DNA from: Spirochaetales bacterium
Lineage (GTDB): Bacteria > Spirochaetota > Spirochaetia > DTKZ01
Direction: 5' to 3'
Assembly: GCA_031280945.1 (NCBI GenBank)
Contig: JAITGB010000183.1
Location: forward strand, 1 to 6,133
DNA: 6,133 nucleotides
This document shows, in pieces, positions 1 through 3,225 of the stretch; position 1 is the first letter of the stretch; each line of letters begins with the position of its first letter. A model generated the notes under the pieces. It was not told the origin of the DNA and searched no databases. It saw only the letters and a program-made list of their open reading frames with translations. Position numbers and translations under genes: made by a program.

Positions 1-30
1 AGAAACAGGGCTGAGTAGGCCGTGGGTCCG

Positions 31-59
31 TACGGGATTTTGCGAAGCAAAATCCCGTA
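31..59. repeat. Perfect 13-bp intergenic hairpin
   Basis: Arms 31-43 (TACGGGATTTTGC) and 47-59 are exact reverse complements around a 3-nt GAA loop. No T-run follows on either strand, so it does not look like a classical intrinsic terminator. It sits one base before the modular repeat at 61-170 and has the same style (a GC-rich clamp plus a T/A run in each arm), so it may be an extra module of that element. Positions 1-30 before it show no gene or motif that I recognise. Confidence 0.7.
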
Positions 60-60
60 G

Positions 61-170
61 TGCGCAAGGGATAGAAGCGGAAAGCCCGGAGAAAATTGCC
101 AGAGGCAATTTTTGAGGACTTGGAGCGGATAGCCCGGTTTTTTCGGGCTTTGCCCGAAAAAATGCGCCCA
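61..170 (+). repeat. Modular palindromic intergenic repeat, copy 1
   Basis: This 110-bp element begins TGCGCAAGGGAT and ends ATGCGCCCA. The same two ends bound the element at 3013-3139 in reverse orientation. Inside are a hairpin with 9-bp arms (92-100 and 104-112, loop AGA), a near-repeated 16-nt module (74-89 and 122-137, 14 of 16 identical, core AGCGGAWAGCCCGG), and a terminal hairpin with 11-bp arms (138-148 and 152-162) made of six T, a GC core and six A. The segment 131-136 can instead pair with 144-149, giving a competing fold. It encodes no protein that I can see. It resembles REP/MITE-like dispersed palindromes, but I cannot name a family. Confidence 0.7.
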
Positions 171-202
171 AATATTCAAAGAAAGAAAGTTTTTTTAAAT
201 TC

Positions 203-228
203 CTGATAAAATTTATCGAATTTATCAG
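203..228. promoter_or_regulatory. AT-rich inverted repeat upstream of the importer promoter
   Basis: CTGATAAA (203-210) and TTTATCAG (221-228) form an 8-bp inverted repeat with a 10-nt spacer. The spacer holds another TTTATC (212-217), so ATTTATC also recurs directly with a 9-nt period (211 and 220). It lies 8 nt upstream of the putative -35 box, a usual place for an operator or activator site. The cognate regulator is unknown. An AT-rich region could also yield this by chance. Confidence 0.4.
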
Positions 229-236
229 ATTTGCTC

Positions 237-263
237 TTGACAAAGTAGAGTAGAAAGGATAAT
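237..263 (+). promoter_or_regulatory. Putative sigma-70 promoter of the importer operon
   Basis: A perfect -35 hexamer TTGACA (237-242) is followed after 15 nt by GATAAT (258-263), 5 of 6 matches to the -10 consensus. The spacer is about 2 nt shorter than optimal, which may mean a weak or activated promoter. Transcription would start near 270, just before the dyad at 274-322, leaving a leader of roughly 80 nt before the ATG at 350. Confidence 0.5.
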
Positions 264-273
264 TTTTCCATGA

Positions 274-322
274 ATCATAGTAAAACTATATGAATTATAT
301 AATTTATATGGCTTACTATGAT
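274..322 (+). promoter_or_regulatory. 49-nt leader dyad/hairpin before the binding-protein gene
   Basis: ATCATAGTAA (274-283) and TTACTATGAT (313-322) are perfect 10-bp inverted arms. Inside them, 286-296 pairs with 301-311 as an 11-bp AU-rich stem with two G-U pairs and a 4-nt loop. Together they give about 21 pairs interrupted only by a small internal loop. It would lie at the extreme 5' end of the transcript predicted from 237-263 and ends 15 nt before the ribosome-binding site. No T-run follows, so it is not a standard terminator. It could stabilise the 5' end, control translation, or be a DNA operator. Confidence 0.55.
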
Positions 323-337
323 AAAAACACGTTCTAC

Positions 338-343
338 GAGGAG
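338..343 (+). promoter_or_regulatory. Ribosome-binding site fixing the start at 350
   Basis: GAGGAG sits 6 nt before ATG at 350. This favours 350 over the in-frame ATG at 290, which lies within the leader dyad and would place a polar, Tyr-rich stretch before the signal peptide. Confidence 0.8.
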
Positions 344-349
344 TTGAAG

Positions 350-1351
350 ATGAGAGTGTTGACTGGGAAGGCTGCCTTGAGGGGTTTGGTGTTTGCTTTG
401 GCCCTTTTCGCGTGCGCGGGGCCGGACGCGTTTGCGGGCGGGGGAGGGGAGGCGGCTTCGGCGGGCGGGGTTGTGGAGTTTAAGTACCCTGAGTGGGTGT
501 ACTACGACCTTGTGTATCTGGCGGAAGACCTGGGGTACTTCAAGGACGCGAAGGTGAGGCCCAAATACGTGGGAAAAATCGCGGCGGGGCAGATGATTCC
601 TTCGCTTGTGAGCGGCGACCTCGATGTGGCAAACCGCCATACGCCCCTGGTTGTCGCGGCTGTGGCTTCGGGCGCGGACATTAAGATTTTCGCTGCGGGA
701 AGCAAGTCCACGCGGGAGAATCCTCACATGAAGTATTTTGTGCGCTCGGATTCGCCGATTAAGTCCATCAAGGATTTTACGGGGAAGACTTTGGGCATCA
801 ATAGTTTTGGGGCCTGCTCGGAGTACGTTACCAAAAAATACTGCCAGGACAACGGGGTGGACTCGTCTTCCATCAAGATGAGTACGGCTCCTGATTCCGA
901 GCAGGAGGCGCCTCTTTTGCGCGGAGATACGGACGTTGCGATTATTCATCCTCTTGCTTCGGGCAGGGCGAGCGCCAACAAGAAGGATTTCAGGCTTCTT
1001 TTCAGCGATTGGGATATAGATGGGGGATTAAGCGGTATGTGCCCTTATTCTGTGAGCGGAAAATTCCTCAAGGAGCATCCTGATGCGGTGCGGGAGCTGA
1101 CCGCGATTTTGTCCCGGGCGGCTGAGTGGAACAATGCCCACAGGGAGGAGGCTCGGGCTCTTATGGCGAAGCGTTTTGGTTTCAAGATTGAGGAGGCTGA
1201 AATGTTTGAGTTCTATCCCAACCAGATTACGCCTCTTGAAAACATTCACTACTGGCTCGAGAGGCTTGAGGCGGAGAAGAAACTCACTCCGGGACAAGTC
1301 AAGCCTCAGGATGTGTATACGAATGAGCTTAATCCCGCGAACAAGGCATAG
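350..1351 (+). CDS. ABC importer substrate-binding protein, SsuA/TauA/NMT1-like
   Basis: This 333-aa protein should be the extracytoplasmic receptor that delivers a small solute to the ABC importer encoded next. It has a basic N-terminus (MRVLTGKAALRG), a hydrophobic core at residues 12-21, and either a signal-peptidase I site after AFA (residue 29) or a relaxed spirochaetal lipobox LFAC with Cys22 as the lipidated residue. The mature part shows the NMT1/SsuA layout: an aromatic ligand-pocket start (YPEWVYYDLVYLAEDLGYF, 46-64), the GDLDVAN segment near 89-95, and a DFTGKTLGIN-type segment starting the second lobe. The length is normal for the family. The start at 350 rests on the GAGGAG site. 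Genes of this family import sulfonates, taurine, nitrate, pyrimidine precursors and other compounds, so the substrate cannot be read from sequence. The downstream MetY suggests a sulfur compound (inference). Confidence 0.9.
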   Translation: MRVLTGKAALRGLVFALALFACAGPDAFAGGGGEAASAGGVVEFKYPEWVYYDLVYLAEDLGYFKDAKVRPKYVGKIAAGQMIPSLVSGDLDVANRHTPLVVAAVASGADIKIFAAGSKSTRENPHMKYFVRSDSPIKSIKDFTGKTLGINSFGACSEYVTKKYCQDNGVDSSSIKMSTAPDSEQEAPLLRGDTDVAIIHPLASGRASANKKDFRLLFSDWDIDGGLSGMCPYSVSGKFLKEHPDAVRELTAILSRAAEWNNAHREEARALMAKRFGFKIEEAEMFEFYPNQITPLENIHYWLERLEAEKKLTPGQVKPQDVYTNELNPANKA

Positions 1352-1357
1352 GGCGGG

Positions 1358-1396
1358 AAGGTAAGGCAAGGTTAGGTAGCAAGGTAAGGGAAGGTT
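1358..1396 (+). repeat. Short tandem duplication in the intergenic gap, carrying the SD
   Basis: AAGGTAAGGCAAGGTT (1358-1373) and AAGGTAAGGGAAGGTT (1381-1396) match at 15 of 16 positions with a 23-nt period. They nearly fill the 53-nt gap between the binding-protein stop and the ATPase ATG. The second copy carries GGGAAGG (1388-1394), 10 nt before ATG 1405, which is the best available though distant Shine-Dalgarno sequence. Confidence 0.7.
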
Positions 1397-1404
1397 CCAC
1401 GAGT

Positions 1405-2208
1405 ATGGTAAAAGTTCAGGCCCGGCAGGTTGAGAGGCATTTTTTCGTGAGAAATAGTTTGGGAAAAAAAGAGAGGCTTGGTGTTCTTTCCGGCTTTGAC
1501 CTTGATATCTACGAGGGGGAGTTTCTCTCCCTCGTGGGGCCTTCGGGCTGCGGAAAAACGACTTTTCTCAACATTCTTGCCGGGCTGGACGATTACGATT
1601 CCGGCGAGATTCTCGTTGACCACAAGAGGCTGGAAAAACACAGTTTTGACAGGGGTATGGTTTTTCAGGGCTACGCTCTTTTTCCCTGGAGGACTGTGCG
1701 CAAAAATCTTGAGGCTGGTCTTGAAATCCGGGGGCTTTCCCCCGCGGAGAGAAGGAGAATCTCCCGGCGGTATCTTGAACTTGTGGGGCTTCTTGCCTTT
1801 GAGAATCACTATCCCCACCAGCTTTCCGGCGGAATGAGGCAGCGCGTTGCCATTGCGCGGGTCCTTGCCTACGAGCCAGGACTTCTTCTTATGGACGAGC
1901 CCTTTGCGGCTCTTGATGCGCAGACGCGGGAGGTTTTGCAGATTGAGCTCTTAAAAATCTGGGAGGCGGACAAAAAAACAATTCTTTTTATTACCCACAG
2001 CATTGACGAGGCGATTCTCCTTTCCGACCGCGTTGCTTTTATGTCGTCGGCTCCGGGGCGCATACAGGATATTATTACGATTGACCTTCCCCGGCCCCGC
2101 ACGGAAGAAATCCGTAACTCAGCGGAATTTGCAGGGATAAGGCGCAGGGTGTCATCTCTTTTGCGAAATGATTTTCTGAAAAACATGAGTTTCGGGGGCT
2201 ATCTATGA
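1405..2208 (+). CDS. ABC importer ATP-binding protein, SsuB/TauB-like
   Basis: This 267-aa cytoplasmic ATPase powers the importer. All ABC signatures are intact: Walker A GPSGCGKT (45-52), Q-loop Gln88 in VFQGYALFPW, signature LSGGMRQR (140-147), Walker B LLLMDEP (160-166, catalytic Glu165), D-loop ALDAQT (169-174) and switch His198 in ITHSIDEA. The FPW after the Q-loop and the ITHSIDEAI ending are typical of the nitrate/sulfonate/taurine (NitT/TauT) class. The length is standard. Its stop overlaps the permease start by 4 nt (ATGA), which implies translational coupling. The spacing from the binding-protein gene is 53 nt with no terminator-like hairpin, so the three genes are probably one operon. 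Confidence 0.95.
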   Translation: MVKVQARQVERHFFVRNSLGKKERLGVLSGFDLDIYEGEFLSLVGPSGCGKTTFLNILAGLDDYDSGEILVDHKRLEKHSFDRGMVFQGYALFPWRTVRKNLEAGLEIRGLSPAERRRISRRYLELVGLLAFENHYPHQLSGGMRQRVAIARVLAYEPGLLLMDEPFAALDAQTREVLQIELLKIWEADKKTILFITHSIDEAILLSDRVAFMSSAPGRIQDIITIDLPRPRTEEIRNSAEFAGIRRRVSSLLRNDFLKNMSFGGYL

Positions 2209-2996
2209 CTTTACGAAAACGCATTCTCATTACCGCCCCGGATTTTTTTTCGCGCAGCGCGGGACTTGCGGCTTTTCTTTTACTCTGGGAGATTGCGCCG
2301 CGCATAGGCTGGGTGCGTTCCACGTATTTAAGTCCGCCCAGCGTTGTGCTGCGCGCCCTGTACCTCCTCGCGGCGCGGGGGGAACTTGCGAAACATTTTC
2401 TTGTGAGCCTTGAGAGGGTTCTCATCGGCCTCGCGGTTTCCGTTGCCGCGGGATGCGTTTTGGGACTTTTTACCGGATACTTCCGGAAAGTTGAAAAAAG
2501 CCTTGACCTTCTTTTTCAGGCGTTTAGGCAAATGTCGGCCTTTGCGCTTTTTCCTGTTTTTATTCTTCTCTTTGGGCTGGGGGAACTTTCCAAAACAATT
2601 ATTATTTTTTGGGCTTCGCTGTGGCCTATTCTTCTTAATACGAGTACGGGAGTAAAAAACGTTGACACGATTCTCGTGCGCTCGGCCAAAACAATGGGAG
2701 CTTCACGGGCGTATATTTTTCTTCGCGTGATTCTGCCCGCGGCGGCGCCGGAAATTTTTACGGGAATCAGACTGGGCGGTTCCTACTGCGTAATGGCTGT
2801 TGTTGCCGCGGAAATGATTGGCGCCAATTCCGGCCTGGGCTATCTTGTTATCTATTCGGAGGAAACCTTTAATGTTCCTGAAATGTACGGCGGAATTGTG
2901 AGCCTCGCTGTTTTGGGAATAGGGCTTAATTATATTCTCAAAAAAATTGAGACCTCATTTACATCGTGGAAACACGAAATTATTTCGGGAGAGTAG
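2205..2996 (+). CDS. ABC importer permease, SsuC/TauC-like
   Basis: This 263-aa inner-membrane permease of the BPD_transp_1 type forms the transport channel as a probable homodimer. Hydrophobic segments lie near residues 18-34, 70-91, 112-127, 129-146, 192-206 and 228-246, consistent with about six membrane helices. The EAA-like coupling loop that docks on the ATPase is visible as AKTMGASRAYIFLRVILPAA (161-180), followed by PEIFTGIRLG. Translation starts at the ATGA overlap with the ATPase gene, preceded by a G-run (2193-2197) inside the ATPase frame. The C-terminus is short and polar. The modular repeat begins 16 nt after the stop. No second permease is encoded, as expected for this class. 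Confidence 0.93.
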   Translation: MTLRKRILITAPDFFSRSAGLAAFLLLWEIAPRIGWVRSTYLSPPSVVLRALYLLAARGELAKHFLVSLERVLIGLAVSVAAGCVLGLFTGYFRKVEKSLDLLFQAFRQMSAFALFPVFILLFGLGELSKTIIIFWASLWPILLNTSTGVKNVDTILVRSAKTMGASRAYIFLRVILPAAAPEIFTGIRLGGSYCVMAVVAAEMIGANSGLGYLVIYSEETFNVPEMYGGIVSLAVLGIGLNYILKKIETSFTSWKHEIISGE

Positions 2997-3012
2997 GAGA
3001 AGATTATGGAGA

Positions 3013-3139
3013 TGGGCGCATCCCGCGCTTTTTTGCCTGCGGCAAAAAAGCGCAAGACCGGGCTTTGCGGGGCTGCGCTATCGCTTCGGCCTTGCCCTCG
3101 CGGGCAAGTCGCCTTCGGCCCCCTCCAATCCCTTGCGCA
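3013..3139 (-). repeat. Modular palindromic intergenic repeat, copy 2 (inverted)
   Basis: On the - strand this 127-bp element begins TGCGCAAGGGAT (3139-3128) and ends ATGCGCCCA (3021-3013), the same ends as copy 1. It contains a perfect hairpin with 13-bp arms (3025-3037 and 3041-3053, loop TGC) whose core is again six T, a GC clamp and six A, and a second hairpin with 7-bp arms CTTGCCC and GGGCAAG (3091-3097 and 3102-3108). Its interior differs from copy 1 in length and sequence, but the ends and the T6/A6 hairpin are kept. It fills most of the 229-nt gap between the permease and the next gene. It shows no convincing coding potential and, lacking a T-run after the stem, is not a classical terminator. 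Confidence 0.7.
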
Positions 3140-3151
3140 AGCAAGAATACG

Positions 3152-3179
3152 TTTACTGTACGAAGCATAATTGTATAGC
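3152..3179 (+). promoter_or_regulatory. Weak candidate promoter for the QueG-like/metY frame
   Basis: TTTACT (3152-3157) and TATAGC (3174-3179) have a 16-nt spacer, each matching its consensus only partly. CATAAT (3166-3171) is an alternative -10 without a good -35. The placement fits, after the repeat and about 45-50 nt before the start codon, but the match is poor. The gene might instead be read through from the importer operon. Confidence 0.22.
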
Positions 3180-3202
3180 GTGGCGGTAAATAAAACCGCC
3201 AC
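3180..3202 (+). promoter_or_regulatory. Hairpin in the leader of the QueG-like gene
   Basis: GTGGCGGT (3180-3187) and ACCGCCAC (3195-3202) are perfect 8-bp arms with an A-rich 7-nt loop. The stem is GC-rich and ends 4 nt before the first of two AGGAG motifs (3207-3211). No T-run follows. It could shape access to the ribosome-binding sites or be a remnant of an intergenic palindrome. No riboswitch class is recognisable. Confidence 0.45.
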
Positions 3203-3225
3203 AGGCAGGAGATGATAGTCAGGAG

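Noticed and set aside
61..170. CRISPR array or tRNA-like element
   Set aside because: There are only two imperfect 16-nt modules with no regular spacers, and no cloverleaf or TTC-loop signature.
274..322. Leader dyad as an intrinsic terminator or attenuator
   Set aside because: No T-run follows the stem on the + strand, and the stem is AU-rich.
290..349. Upstream in-frame ATG at 290 as start of the binding protein
   Set aside because: It has no SD, lies inside the leader dyad and would add 20 polar, Tyr-rich residues before the signal peptide. ATG 350 has GAGGAG at ideal spacing.
275..949. 224-codon open frame on the - strand opposite the binding-protein gene
   Set aside because: It is Arg/His-rich with no recognisable domain, lies antisense to a well-supported gene, and starts in the middle of its coding region. 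It is a composition shadow.
1372..1818. 148-codon - strand frame opposite the ATPase gene
   Set aside because: It is antisense to the Walker A and Q-loop coding region and has no domain or RBS.
2947..3202. Small frames across the permease end and repeat copy 2
   Set aside because: The open frames are explained by the GC-rich palindromic repeat. There is no RBS or family resemblance.
3140..3225. SAM, T-box or cobalamin riboswitch before the QueG-like/metY frame
   Set aside because: The space is too short and shows one simple hairpin only. No conserved core of these classes is visible.
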